Shown here piece after piece: positions 23,044 through 33,107 of a stretch of 64,000 nt of DNA. A program made the translations under genes and the position numbers. Below the pieces are notes generated by a model. It saw only the letters and a list, made by a program, of their open reading frames with translations. It did not search any database and was not told the DNA's origin. The stretch spans positions 620,001 through 684,000 of the forward strand of contig NZ_JAHMHI010000001.1 of the NCBI RefSeq assembly GCF_018914005.1, in the 5' to 3' direction. Numbering within the stretch: position 1 is the first letter of the stretch; each line of letters opens with the position of its first letter. The stretch comes from Mycoplasma zalophi (lineage in GTDB: Bacteria; Bacillota_I; Bacilli_A; Mycoplasmatales; Metamycoplasmataceae).

Positions 23044-23706
23044 TTATTTTTTAAATATTTTATTTTCTGTTTTATTTATTAATCTTAAAATATTTTTTTT
23101 GTGTGAAATAACTACAAAAATATAACAAATAAATAAAATAACTGCAGGTAGTCAAAATAAATTTTGTACATTTGTAAAACCAAATAAGCCAGTTGATATT
23201 CAAGGAATTAAGGAAATTAAATTTATTAATAAAGGGACAGTTATTGAAGCTAATGAAACATATTTTGTAATTAATATAATGATTAAAAATAAACAAATTG
23301 CAATTAAAAATAATACAAAATTAACAGCTAAGGTAATACCTAAAAAGCAACTAACTCCCTTACCACCTTTAAATTTAAAATAAATTGGAAATAAGTGTCC
23401 CAAAACAACTCCTATACCGCAACTAATTGCAATAATATTTTCAACAAATGGTTGAGTGTTTAATTGTTTTTGAATAAAAAATGCAAGCATTATCGTTAAA
23501 TAAGCTTTTAACATGTCAAATAAAAACACAAAAAGCGCAACATTTTTTCCATATGTTCTTAGTATATTTGTTGCTCCTGCATTTTTTGAACCTAGTTCTC
23601 TTATATCCTGTTTTGATATTTTTTTACTTATTATTATGCTTATATTTATTGAACCAATGAAATAACTAAGTACTATTAAAATAAAATTTATTCAAATGTA
23701 ATTCAT
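23044..23706 (-). CDS. plsY: Glycerol-3-phosphate acyltransferase PlsY
   Basis: 220 residues with five to six membrane segments. It acylates glycerol-3-phosphate with acyl-phosphate, the first membrane step of phospholipid synthesis. Family motifs are present: 'SYFIGSINISIIISK' near the N-terminus, 'DIRELGSKNAGATNILR' (consensus DIR..GSGN.GATN), and 'GHLFPIYFKFKGGKGVS' (motif GH.fP....f.GGKG.a). The start at 23706 puts 'MNYIWINFILIVLSYFIGS' in register with the family. A -10-like TATAAT (23714-23719, minus strand) lies 7 nt from the ATG with no ribosome binding site, so the mRNA may be leaderless. C-terminal TGA codons encode Trp. Confidence 0.94.
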
Positions 23707-23713
23707 AAATTAA

Positions 23714-23797
23714 ATTATATAAAACAATTATATATTTATAAAAAATAATATGTTATGCTAACCTGATACACAAGAAATATTAAAAATTTATTATAAT
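23714..23797. promoter_or_regulatory. Divergent plsY/lepA promoters, both leaderless in form
   Basis: Minus-strand TATAAT at 23714-23719 is 7 nt before the plsY ATG. Plus-strand TATAAT at 23792-23797 is 9 nt before the lepA ATG. Neither start has a Shine-Dalgarno sequence. -35 boxes are poor on both sides. Confidence 0.55.
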
Positions 23798-23806
23798 ATA
23801 TAAACT

Positions 23807-25600
23807 ATGACAGATAAAAAAATAAGAAACTTTGCAATAATTGCTCATATAGACCACGGTAAATCAACCTTAGCAGACCGCATTTTAGAAATTACAAATA
23901 CTGTTGAAAAAAGAGATTTAGAAGCTCAACATTTAGATCAAATGGAATTAGAACGCGAAAGAGGAATAACAATTAAATTAAATGCTGTTGAAATTAAGTA
24001 TAAAGATTATGTTTTTCACTTAATTGATACTCCTGGACACGTTGATTTTACTTATGAAGTTTCAAGATCGCTTACAGCTTGTGAAGGTGCTTTATTGTTA
24101 GTTGATGCAACACAAGGAATTGAAGCACAAACCCTTGCTAATGTGTATTTAGCTATGGAACATGATTTAGAAATTATTCCAATTATTAATAAAATAGATT
24201 TACCTTCAGCAAATCCCGAGGCAGTAAAAAAAGAAATTGAAGATGTAATCGGTATTGATGCTTCAGATGCTATTTTAGTTAGCGCTAAGACTGGTCAAGG
24301 GATTGAAGAAGTTTTAGATGCAATTATCAATAAAATTCCCTATCCAAAAGAAGCAGATACTACCAAACCATTAACTGGGCTTGTGTTTGATAGTTATTTT
24401 GATGCTTATCGTGGTGTAGTTTTACTTGTTAGATTATTTAATGGAAAAATATCAGTAGGTGATGAGTTTGTTTTAATGCATAATAAAATGAAATTTTCTG
24501 TTACCGAATTAGGAATAAGAACTCCAAAAGAAATTAAAAAAGATTTTTTACAAGCAGGTCAAGTTGGATGAATTGCTGCAAGTATTCGTGATGCAAAATA
24601 CATTCAAGTTGGAGATACAATTACATTAACTTCAAATCCAGCACCAGAACCACTTCCTGGGTATAAAAAACTAAAAAGTGTTGTTTATACTGGGTTTTAT
24701 CCAGTGGATACTCGTGATTTTAATGATTTAAAAGATGCTTTAGAAAAAATCTCTTTAAGTGATAGTTCAATTTCATACCAACCAGAAACATCTAAAGCTT
24801 TAGGGTTTGGATTTAGAATTGGATTTTTAGGTATGTTACATATGGAAATTCTTCAAGAAAGATTAGAAAGAGAATTTAATTTAGATATTATTGCGACTGC
24901 ACCTAGTGTTGAATTTTATGTAACAAAAACAGATGGTGAAACAATAAATATTACCAACCCTTCTTCTTTACCTGAAAGAAGTTATATTCAAATGATTGAA
25001 GAACCCTATATAAGAGCAAGCATTTTTCTTCCACAAGAGTATTTAGGATCAATTATGGATCTTTGTCAAAATAAACGGGGAAAATATATTGACATTGAGT
25101 ATATTGATCAAAACAGAAGAAGATTAATATACGAATTGCCATTAAACGAAATAATTTTTGACTTCTTTGATCTTTTAAAAAGTTATTCAAAAGGTTATGC
25201 AAGTTTTGAATATGACTTTATTGGTTTAAGAGAATCTGAGTTAGTTAAGGTTGATATTTTATTAAATGGAGAAAAAATTGATGCCTTAGCAATGATTGTT
25301 CATAAAGATTCAGCTTATCAAAGAAGCCGTGAATTATGTGAGCGTTTAAAAACTGTTATTCCTCGTCAAAACTTTGAAGTTCCTATTCAAGCCGCAATTG
25401 GTGGTAAAATTATAGCGAGAGAAACTGTTAAAGCTTATCGTAAAGATGTTACTGCAAAATTATACGGTGGGGATGTTACTCGTAGACAAAAATTACTAAA
25501 AAAACAAAAAGCTGGTAAGAAAAGAATGAAAAGCATTGGAACAGTAGAAGTTCCACAAGAAGCATTTTTAGCAATTTTAAAAACAGATACTTCAAAATAA
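23807..25600 (+). CDS. lepA: Elongation factor 4 (LepA) GTPase
   Basis: 597 residues, the standard EF4 length. It is a ribosome-bound translational GTPase implicated in initiation and back-translocation. G1 is AHIDHGKST, switch I '[12 protein letters not shown]', G3 'DTPGHVDF', and G4 'NKIDLPSA'. The C-terminal domain unique to LepA is intact, with '[28 protein letters not shown]' type sequence and the '[14 protein letters not shown]' basic stretch. One TGA codon is Trp. There is no ribosome binding site; the -10 sits 9 nt upstream of the ATG. A membrane protein gene follows after 8 nt. Confidence 0.97.
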
Positions 25601-25608
25601 GGAAAAAT

Positions 25609-26523
25609 ATGCAACTAAAACCCTGAAATCAAGAACATAAAAATCCAAATGATGATTCACAACATACTGCTACTATGTCAATAAATAATACAATTGAAAG
25701 TAAATCTTTTGCATCAACAAAAACAAAGGATCCAGAAGGTATTATTCCTAATAGTATTATGAGAATTTATAATTGAGAAAATTTATCAAAAATTTTTAAT
25801 ATATTAATTTCATCTGTTTTATTAGTAACTTCTTCAATACTTATAATATTATTAGCTCTAAAACCAACATTATTTAAACTTGAAAAAACGCCATGAATTT
25901 GATATGTTTTAATTGGTGTTTTTATGTTGTTTGTGTTGTGAAAATGAATAAATGATGTAATTGAATTTTCTAGTTTAAAAAGATCAATTAAAGATTATCG
26001 TGAAACAATTTTAAGACAAGAAAAAACAACACCTGCTTTTATTGGTATTTTGTACAGAAAATTAGTTTTAAGACAAACTTCGCATAATTGAATCACGATT
26101 GCAACTGTGTTTTATTTTGGAATATTTACATTAATTTTTTGAGCAATTAAAGACTCACAATGAATTCAGTATGGTGATTTAGTTCATAAAGACACTAATA
26201 ATCCCGCCTTTGTTTTGGATTTTAAAACATGAATAAATAATTCATTTCCAAATCCAATTAACTGAGTTTATTTATTTACAGGTATAATATTTTTAATAGT
26301 ATTAATTCACATCATGTGAGCTATATTAAGAAAAGTAAGAATAACAAATATCAGGGATTCTTTTGGATTAGAAACAGAAATCATTCAAAAAATTCAAGAA
26401 GAAAAAGCGAAACAAAATCGCTTTTATGCAAAAATATTTTTAATATCAATCTTATTGGTATTAATATTGCCATTTATAATTTATATTTTTACAAAGAAAA
26501 TATTTTTAAGGAAAAGAGGTTAA
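25609..26523 (+). CDS. Multi-pass membrane protein
   Basis: 304 residues with eleven or more TGA codons read as Trp, so it is invisible under the standard code. An 80-residue polar N-terminus precedes about five membrane segments (near 57-80, 90-112, 158-176, 226-248 and 278-298). Between segments 2 and 3 is a conserved-looking basic stretch (SSLKRSIKDYRETILRQEK). The layout recalls the membrane proteins annotated as the MSC_0882 family in mycoplasmas, but I am not certain of that match. It is 8 nt after lepA with GGAAAAA as ribosome binding site, and is followed directly by the YneF-like gene. Confidence 0.8.
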
Positions 26524-26524
26524 T

Positions 26525-26752
26525 ATGTCAACAGGTGCTATTGCAGCTTTAGCTATTGGATTATTTTTAGTGGGGTTATTAGTTGGAGCAATTTTTGCCG
26601 CTTGATTAACTCAACGTAAAATTAAAAAACAATTAGATGAAAATCCTCCAATTAATGAAAAAATGATTCGTGTTATGTTTGCACAAATGGGACGTAAAGC
26701 ATCAGAAACACAAATTAAAAGCATAATGCGTTCAATGAAACAAGCTAAATAA
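26525..26752 (+). CDS. YneF-like small membrane protein (UPF0154)
   Basis: 75 residues. One N-terminal membrane helix (residues 4-27) is followed by 'LTQRKIKKQLDENPPINEKMIRVMFAQMGRKASETQIKSIMRSMK', the UPF0154 pattern of 'NPPi.e.miR.mm.qMGrkPS..qi.q.m..m'. The family is found across Firmicutes and mollicutes; its role is unknown. It starts 1 nt after the preceding stop codon, so it is translationally coupled, and ribosome binding uses AAGAGG within that gene. Confidence 0.9.
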
Positions 26753-26761
26753 AAATGAATT

Positions 26762-26796
26762 AAAAAATTAACATCGATAAAATGTTAATTTTTTAT
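26762..26796. terminator. Terminator of the lepA operon
   Basis: AAAAATTAACAT pairs with ATGTTAATTTTT across a 7-nt loop, between convergent genes. It probably also serves the Nudix gene. Confidence 0.82.
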
Positions 26797-26813
26797 TACC
26801 TAATTTATTTATA

Positions 26814-27347
26814 TTAATCTTCAATTAATTTGTAATATAAATAAGCTAAACTAGCAATAGTTAATTCATTTTTAACTATTTCTTTGAATTCTTTTTCACT
26901 ATATCATTTGTTATAACTTACTTTTTCAAATACAGAACCATCAGTACTAGGTTCAACTTGTTTTAAATTAGTAACATCAAAAATAAAACCGCAAACAATT
27001 TCATTTGATTGTGTAGTTGCTAACATTCTAAATGATTTAACTAGATTTTTTTCAGTAACTTTAATTCCCGCTTCTTCAAATGTTTCTCTTATTGCTGTTT
27101 GTAAATAAGTTTCATTTTGTTCTAAACCACCAGTAATAGGACTCGGAAAACAATCATCTCATTTTTGTTTTTCCTTTATTTCGGGTAATGGTTGAAAATG
27201 AACTAAAAATTCTCTTTGATTATTTGTTATACGATAACAAAGCACAGCAACTGAATCAATATTTTTTCTTTCAGAATAAATAAAACCTTTATCAGTTTGA
27301 TAAAGACTTAATCAAGGTGTAAAATACAATAATTTATCTTTTTTCAT
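26814..27347 (-). CDS. Nudix hydrolase
   Basis: 177 residues. The Nudix box spans residues 73-95, Gly-Gly-Leu-Glu-Gln-Asn-Glu then seven residues then REtFEEAGI, with all catalytic Glu residues present. Family members hydrolyse nucleoside diphosphates linked to another group; the substrate here cannot be told, though the overall layout resembles ADP-ribose pyrophosphatase-type proteins. An 'AAGGAAAAT' ribosome binding site precedes the ATG. TGA codons encode Trp near both ends. It is monocistronic. Confidence 0.9.
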
Positions 27348-27498
27348 ATTTTCCTTAAACTTAAATTAAGTTATAAATATCTAATTTATACATATATATT
27401 ACAACAATTAAAAACAACTGTTTAAAAATAAAATATATACATATAAAAATTGTAAGAAAAAATTTTTATTTTTTTTAATAACTTTTTTAAAAATAGTA

Positions 27499-27504
27499 TA
27501 AAAT
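27499..27504 (+). promoter_or_regulatory. -10 box of 5S rRNA copy 1
   Basis: TATAAAAT in the same relative position as in copies 2 and 3. The -35 region is poor (TAATAA), unlike the TTGCAA of the other two copies. Confidence 0.55.
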
Positions 27505-27513
27505 ATTAATCAC

Positions 27514-27610
27514 AGCAATCAAAGAGAAGGGGTTCACCTGATTCCATTCCGAACTCAGCAGTTAAGACCTTCATCGCCGACGATACCGTATGGGAAAATA
27601 GGACATTGCT
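27514..27610 (+). rRNA. rrf: 5S ribosomal RNA, copy 1
   Basis: A 97-nt core is identical in all three copies. It begins AGCAAT and ends ATTGCT, which form the terminal helix. Family features are 'GAAGGGGTTCACCTGATTCC' and 'CATTCCGAACTCAGCAGTTAAG' (loops B and C) and 'GCCGACGATACCGTATGGG'. A T-run follows at once and can terminate. Exact ends may be a few nt longer. There is no 16S or 23S gene in the window, so 5S is unlinked, as often in mycoplasmas. Confidence 0.95.
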
Positions 27611-27703
27611 ATTTTTTTTATTCTTTTTTTAATACAAAAGCAATTTTAAATATTGTATTTTTTAGATTTAGTGCAAAAAATACAGTGATAAAATGTATAT
27701 ATT

Positions 27704-28621
27704 ATGAAAAACGAAAATATTTTTATATTAGTAATTAGTATTCTTTCTCTTATCGTTTCTATTTTTTCATTGTTATTTTTTTATCTATACCCTTACATTA
27801 AACAACATATGATAAATAAAACCTTTACAAGAATTGAAAAATTTTATTCATTATATTCATATTTAAATCCTTGGCTTTCACCAACAGGTAAAAAAACACA
27901 AGAATTGACTTATCAATTAATATATCAATCTTTGCTTTGAAGTGGGTTTCCTAAATTTAGTTATTTATTTGAAAACATAGGACAAAATATATTTGAATTT
28001 AATCCTTTTGTTTTAAGGTATACAAGTTGGGAAAAACAACTAACAATTACAGAAATTATTTACTTTTATAACTTTTGAAAAAAAGCTTTGTTAAAGCTTA
28101 ATTATATTAAAAATATTATAAACAAATATGATTATATAATGGCAGTAGAAGGAAAAAGAAAAAGAATTATATATAGAGATTCATTTGAACAAAAAATTGA
28201 AGAATCATCTATTTCTCTATGTCCTTCGTTTGATATTAAAAAATTAATTAGAATTCCCACCAATCTGTCTGTTGACACTTATGAAGAAACAAAATTTAAC
28301 TTAGATTGTATTGATGAATTAGAATATAATGAAAAAAATAAATATAAAAAGGAATTAAAATCAAATAAGTTTAGTTTAAATTTAAGGTTCTTAGGTTCTG
28401 ATGCAAATAACGAGTATTGTTATTCTATCATATTTGAAAATGAAAAAATTACTAGAATTGAAACATTTTTGGATAGTAATGTTCACTATTACTTTAAAGC
28501 TCCTAGTGAAGAAACCATAGAAAAAACATTAAAAGATTTGGAATGAATAAACAAAACTTTTAATATAAATTCTATTTCATTAATTAATGATCCTACAACA
28601 ACTAAATATATTAAAAACTAA
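27704..28621 (+). CDS. Membrane-anchored protein between 5S rRNA genes
   Basis: 305 residues with four in-frame TGA Trp codons. One N-terminal membrane helix (residues 6-33) is followed by a cytosolic or surface domain rich in Tyr, Ile, Lys and Phe. I do not recognise any motif. Its -10 box (TAAAAT, 27689-27694) is 9 nt before the ATG with no ribosome binding site, so the mRNA looks leaderless. It lies alone between 5S copies 1 and 2, separated from both by about 100 bp, which is odd placement for a protein gene. Confidence 0.8.
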
Positions 28622-28689
28622 GCATTATTTATAATTAATTAGTAATATTTTGCTGTTAATAAAAAATGCATAAATAAAATTTATTTTTT

Positions 28690-28718
28690 TTGCAAAATTT
28701 AAAAAAATAGTGTAAAAT
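28690..28718 (+). promoter_or_regulatory. Promoter of 5S rRNA copy 2
   Basis: -35 TTGCAA (28690-28695), 17-bp spacer, -10 TAAAAT (28713-28718), about 10 nt before the 5S core. Confidence 0.8.
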
Positions 28719-28727
28719 ATTAATTAC

Positions 28728-28824
28728 AGCAATCAAAGAGAAGGGGTTCACCTGATTCCATTCCGAACTCAGCAGTTAAGACCTTCATCGCCGACGATAC
28801 CGTATGGGAAAATAGGACATTGCT
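28728..28824 (+). rRNA. rrf: 5S ribosomal RNA, copy 2
   Basis: Identical to copy 1 over the 97-nt core, with the same AGCAAT/ATTGCT terminal helix and a T-run afterwards. Only about 55 bp separates it from copy 3, including a full promoter, so each copy is its own transcription unit. Confidence 0.95.
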
Positions 28825-28842
28825 ATTTTTTTTATCTTTTTT

Positions 28843-28872
28843 TTGCAAAATTTAAAAAAAATAGTATACAAT
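28843..28872 (+). promoter_or_regulatory. Promoter of 5S rRNA copy 3
   Basis: -35 TTGCAA (28843-28848), 18-bp spacer, -10 TACAAT (28867-28872). Nearly the same as the promoter of copy 2, so the duplicated unit includes its promoter. Confidence 0.8.
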
Positions 28873-28881
28873 ATTAATTAC

Positions 28882-28978
28882 AGCAATCAAAGAGAAGGGG
28901 TTCACCTGATTCCATTCCGAACTCAGCAGTTAAGACCTTCATCGCCGACGATACCGTATGGGAAAATAGGACATTGCT
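28882..28978 (+). rRNA. rrf: 5S ribosomal RNA, copy 3
   Basis: Third identical 97-nt core, followed by a T-run. Copies 2 and 3 form a tight tandem repeat with a unit of about 154 bp. Confidence 0.95.
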
Positions 28979-29060
28979 ATTTTTTTTTATCTTTTTTTGC
29001 TAAAATGTAGATATAAAAAATAGTTAATAAGTCAATAAATAATAAACATTGTGAGAATAT

Positions 29061-29888
29061 ATGAAAATAACATTTACGCAAAAAGTTAAATTAGAAGTAA
29101 TCGATCAAAAAATAAGTTGAGAATCAGCGATAAATTTTTTAAATGGGATTTTGTATACTCAAACTAATACCAAAATACATAAATTAATAATAAATAATGA
29201 AAATATTAGAAAATTCATTGAAAAAATCCTACAAACATTAAACATTGAATACAAGTTACCTAAAAAAAATTGACTTTTATTTGAGATGCCTGAGATATTT
29301 TTTACTTATAAATATAGAAAGGAAAAAGAATTTTTTGCAGGTATTTTTATTGTTAGTGGATCTGTTAGTGATGTAAAAAGCACTTCCTATCATCTTGAAA
29401 TAAAAACAAAAGATTTTAAGTTTGCAAATGATATTCAAGACACAATGGATCATTATGGAATATCTTTTAAAATGGTTTTTAGAAAAGATCACTATTTGTT
29501 ATATATTAAAAAAGTTGAACAAATTTGTGACTTTTTAAAAGCGATTGGCGCTGTAGAAAGTTATTTGATTTTTGAAGAAAAAAAGATTGACAGAGATTAT
29601 ACAAACACAATTAATAGATTGACTAATTTTGATTTTTATAATCAACAAAAAATTGCAAAAAGCTATCTAAATTTTTTAAATCAATACAATTTCATTTGTG
29701 CTAATGATTTGCAAAATCTATTTACCTATGAACAAATTATTTTTTATGAAACTAAAAAAGAAAATGATGGTGCAAGCTTAAGTGATTTAGTATTGCTTTT
29801 GGAACAAAAAAACATAAAAAAAACAAAGTCTACATTAGGTTATTATTTAAAAAAAATTGATAAGGTGTATAATAAATACAAAAAATAG
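29061..29888 (+). CDS. whiA: WhiA family DNA-binding protein
   Basis: 275 residues. WhiA combines a LAGLIDADG-homing-endonuclease-like N-terminal fold without nuclease activity and a C-terminal helix-turn-helix, and controls division or metabolic genes in Gram-positive relatives. 'FFAGIFIVSGSVSDVKSTSYHLEI' is the WhiA hallmark (the consensus has 'G.Fla.GsvsdP...YHLEi'). The C-terminal 'LSDLVLLLEQ...KSTLGYYLKKI' matches its helix-turn-helix ('LreLa.....skS.l..Rl.ki'). Shorter than the 315 of B. subtilis. A weak ribosome binding site (GAG) precedes the ATG. Two early TGA codons are Trp. The membrane protein gene follows after 8 nt. Confidence 0.9.
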
Positions 29889-29896
29889 GAGAAAAT

Positions 29897-30682
29897 ATGT
29901 ATCAATACGACAATGAAACAGTAAATTACTCATTTAGTGAACTAAAAACTCAAAAAAAACACAAACTTTTGGGTTTGAGTTTACTGTGATTTAGTTTAGG
30001 AATCTTTATAACTATTTTATTTAGTGGAGTAATTGCTTCAATTCCTAGCGTGTATATCTCATGAATTTCATTTACATTAAGTGTAGGGATAGCACCTCAG
30101 ACATTCATTTATGTGTCAATTATTGTGGAATTTATTGCATGCTTTATATTTCAGCTATTTTTTGCTTACAAAAAAAATAAAAAAATCAGTATAGTAATGT
30201 CCATTATTGCTTATTTTGCTTATGTCTTAATAAGTACAGCTTCTTTAACATTTTTTACATTAGCATTAAATGCTTATTCACAACTAAATATGGCTCATGC
30301 AATATTAATGTTTATTATACCAATAGCAATGTTTGCAATTGTTGGTGTTTTAGGATACTTTGATAAAGTAGATTTTAGTAAATTTACTTGAATAGTAACT
30401 GTTGGAATTATTGCCACAGTTGTTATGTGAATAATTTCATTTTTTACAGTATTTAGATCAAATAAAATTTGAAGTTTATATTTTGCATTAATGATCATAG
30501 TATCTTTAGTAATAATTGGATTTAATTTTCAAATTATTAAAAAATATGACGTTGAATTAGAAAATAGTGATAAAAACAATTTAGTTATTGTGGGACTAAG
30601 TATTACTTTTGGATTCAATTTATATATTTTATTTATTGGATTAATTTGAAAAGTTTTAATGTTAATGCTAAGAAATAAGTAA
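29897..30682 (+). CDS. Bax inhibitor-1 (YccA/YbhL) family membrane protein
   Basis: 261 residues with seven membrane segments. The C-terminal 'FQIIKKYDVELE...FGFNLYILFIGLIWKVLMLM' corresponds to the BI-1 family ending with its conserved Asp-bearing 'yD...i' element and final amphipathic helix. Family members form pH-sensitive calcium leaks or interact with membrane proteases; the role in mycoplasmas is unknown. Ribosome binding site AGGAGAAAA, 8 nt after whiA. Several TGA codons are Trp. Confidence 0.82.
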
Positions 30683-30756
30683 CAACAAAAGCATTAAATA
30701 TACAAAAAGATTAAATTATTATATTGAAACGAACATAAAATTAAACAGGAGAAAAA

Positions 30757-31941
30757 ATGATAAATAAAATATTAGTTATAAATGCGGGTTCATCATCAAT
30801 TAAATGATCATTATTTAATGAAGAAAACCTTGATCTACTAGCATCAGGTCTAGCTGAAAGAATCAATGTTGACGGAAATTTAGTTTGTAAATTTGCTGGT
30901 CAAGTTTTTGAAAAAAAAGTTGGTTTAAGAGATCACGAAGAAGCCGTTAGAGAAATTTTACAACAATGAAGTGAAAACAGTGTTGTTGAATCAATTGATG
31001 ATATTAAAGTTGTAGGGTTTAGAGTTGTAAATGCTGGACCTGATTTAATGAAATCAGCAATCATAACTGACGAAGTGTTATTTGAAATCCACAGAAATAC
31101 AAAATTAGCACCTCTGCACAATCCAGGAGCTATACAATCTATTAAAGCATTTCAAAAATTATTACCAAATGCAGAACTAACAATGACGGTTGACACAGGA
31201 TTCCACGCTACAATTCCTAAAATCAATTATTCATACGCAATTGACAAAGATTTAGCTGAAGAATACTCAATTAGAAAATACGGTTTCCACGGTGTAAGTC
31301 ACAAATTTGTAACATTAAAATTACAAGAAATTCTAAACAAAGAAAAAGTTAATTTTGTTAACCTACACTTAGGAAATGGTTCATCATTATGTGCTATTCA
31401 AGATTCACAATCTATTGATACCACCATGGGATTTACTCCACTTTCAGGAGTTATGATGGGAACAAGAAGTGGTGATGTTGATCCTTCAATAGTTTTATAT
31501 TTATCTAAAGAATTAAACATTGATGCTCAAGAAGCAACTGATATTTTAAACAAAAAATCAGGATTATTAGGAGTTAGTGGAATTTCAAGCGATATGCGTG
31601 ACTTAGAAAAAGTTCAATTAACAAACGAAAATGCACGTTTTGCACTTGATTTATTTGCACAAAAATCAGCTGACTACTTAGCTTTATATTTAAATAAAAT
31701 TGCTAAAAAACCAGATGCTATTGTATTTACAGCTGGTATTGGAGAAAACGATCCATTAACTAGACAAAACATTATTAATAGAATTCACTCATATAATGTA
31801 AAATTATCAGAAAAAAATACTGAAAAATTTGATAAATGATCTTTAATTAGTTCAGATGATAGTGAAATTCCGGTATTTGTAATTAGAACAAATGAAGAAT
31901 TAATGATTGCTACAGATGCAAAAGAATTAACAACAAAATAA
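30757..31941 (+). CDS. ackA: Acetate kinase
   Basis: 394 residues, standard length. It converts acetyl phosphate and ADP to acetate and ATP, a main energy step in fermenting mycoplasmas. N-terminal 'ILVINAGSSSIKW' is the ASKHA phosphate-1 motif. 'LAPLHNP', 'DTGFHATIP', 'YGFHGVSHKFV' and 'NLHLGNGSSLCAI' are acetate kinase signatures, with 'FTAGIGEN' near the C-terminus. Ribosome binding site AGGAG. The usual partner pta is not adjacent. A terminator follows immediately. Confidence 0.97.
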
Positions 31942-31943
31942 TT

Positions 31944-31970
31944 AAAAATGCCAATCGGCATTTTTTTTTA
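31944..31970 (+). terminator. Terminator of ackA
   Basis: AAAAATGCC pairs with GGCATTTTT around AATC, followed by a long T-run. Confidence 0.88.
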
Positions 31971-32000
31971 TTAACATAACTTAAATTTCAAAAATTATAT

Positions 32001-32095
32001 TATAATAATATAAGTTATTTTCAAGTAACTATATTTTTAAATATCAAATAGGGAAGGCACTCCTTGGCCAAAAAGGCCCAAAAGTCCAAAAGGAG
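32001..32095 (+). promoter_or_regulatory. rpsF promoter and structured leader, S6:S18-type candidate
   Basis: -10 TATAAT at 32001-32006. The leader then folds: GG-ACT (32056-32061, one bulged C) pairs with AGTCC (32083-32087), an internal loop has unpaired CC, and TTGGCC (32064-32069) pairs with GGCC-AA (32075-32081). CTCCTT (32060-32065) is complementary to the Shine-Dalgarno AAGGAG (32090-32095), allowing a competing fold that hides the start site. Leaders of rpsF in many bacteria carry an RNA element bound by the S6:S18 dimer, with a conserved bulged CC(G). This leader has the right position and a comparable stem, but I cannot confirm family membership. Confidence 0.5.
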
Positions 32096-32100
32096 AACAA

Positions 32101-32562
32101 ATGAACAAATATGAAATTATGTTATTAGTTCACTCAACAGCTTCACAAGAAGAAGTTGAAAAATTTGTTAATGAAATTTTTAAATCTAAAAAAGAATTAA
32201 CAAAATTAGAAAGAACACAATTAGCATATCCAATTAAAAAAGTAAACACAGCTCAATATTTTGTTTTAAATGTTGAAGCTTCTGCTGAAGAAATTAAAGA
32301 ATTCAACCGTAGAGAAGTTTTAAATAAATCAATTTTAAGAACATTAGTAATTAATTTAGATACAGAAAAACCTCTACAAAGAAAACCAAAAACTTCAAAA
32401 GCAAGAAGACCAAAATTCGTACCACGTTCAAATGACAAAAAACCATTTGTTAGAAAATTTGATCAAACAAACTCAAACGATGATAAAGCACAAAAACCTG
32501 TAAGAAAATTTGAAAGATCTACAAAAAAAGATTTTGCTAAATCACCTAAAACAGAAGAATAA
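32101..32562 (+). CDS. rpsF: 30S ribosomal protein S6
   Basis: 153 residues. The S6 fold covers residues 1-95: 'KYEIMLLVHSTASQEEV', 'QLAYPIKKVNTAQYFVLNVEA' and 'FNRREVLNKSILRTLVINL'. The last 55 residues are a basic, low-complexity extension rich in Lys, Arg, Pro and Asp, seen in several mycoplasma S6 proteins and absent from most bacteria. First gene of rpsF-ssb-rpsR; Shine-Dalgarno AAGGAG. Confidence 0.95.
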   Translation: MNKYEIMLLVHSTASQEEVEKFVNEIFKSKKELTKLERTQLAYPIKKVNTAQYFVLNVEASAEEIKEFNRREVLNKSILRTLVINLDTEKPLQRKPKTSKARRPKFVPRSNDKKPFVRKFDQTNSNDDKAQKPVRKFERSTKKDFAKSPKTEE

Positions 32563-32581
32563 TAAAATCTAAGGAGATAGA

Positions 32582-33094
32582 ATGAATAAAATTATTATTA
32601 CCGGTAGAATATCACAGACACCATTTACTGGTGTAACTGGTTCTAACACACCTTATACACGTTTTACTGTCGCTGTTTCAAGAAGACAATTCTCATCTAA
32701 TTCAGAACCTATAACAGATTTTCTTCCATGCGTTGCATGAGCGCAAAATGCTGAATTTATCAATAAGTTTTTAGATAAGGGTTCATTAGTTTTAATAGAA
32801 GGTTCTTTACAAACATCAAAAATGACTAGAAATGGTGAAATTAATACTTTTTACACTATAAATGTTGATAATGTTGAAGCTCTTGAAACTAAAAAAATGG
32901 CTCAAATGAGACGCCAAGAACAAAATGGTGATACATTGGATATTAATCAACTTGAACAAAAACAAGCGTCACAAAACAATTATTCATTCAGTAATAATCA
33001 ATCTTCTTACGATACAAATGCAAATATAAATCCCGTTGTAAATAAAGAATGAGAAGCATTTGCAGATGAATTAGATAAAGAAATTAACAATTAA
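32582..33094 (+). CDS. ssb: Single-stranded DNA-binding protein
   Basis: 170 residues. The OB-fold is at residues 1-110 ('MNKIIITGRISQTPF', 'TRFTVAVSRR', 'DFLPCVAWAQNAEF' and 'GSLVLIEGSLQTS'). A Gln/Asn-rich linker follows. The protein ends 'AFADELDKEINN' instead of the acidic 'DDDIPF' tip that in most bacteria recruits replication and repair proteins. The usual linkage rpsF-ssb-rpsR is kept. Ribosome binding site AAGGAG 19 nt after rpsF. TGA codons encode Trp in 'VAWAQ' and 'KEWEAF'. Confidence 0.95.
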
Positions 33095-33107
33095 TTAGGA
33101 GAAAAAT

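Noticed and set aside
26316-26552. Short plus-strand frame at the end of the 25609 membrane protein gene
   Set aside because: It is an alternate frame of the real gene, with no ribosome binding site and a random-looking Asn/Lys/Ile-rich product.
29277-29492. Reverse-strand frame over whiA
   Set aside because: Antisense to conserved WhiA motifs; Ile/Phe/Lys-rich random translation.
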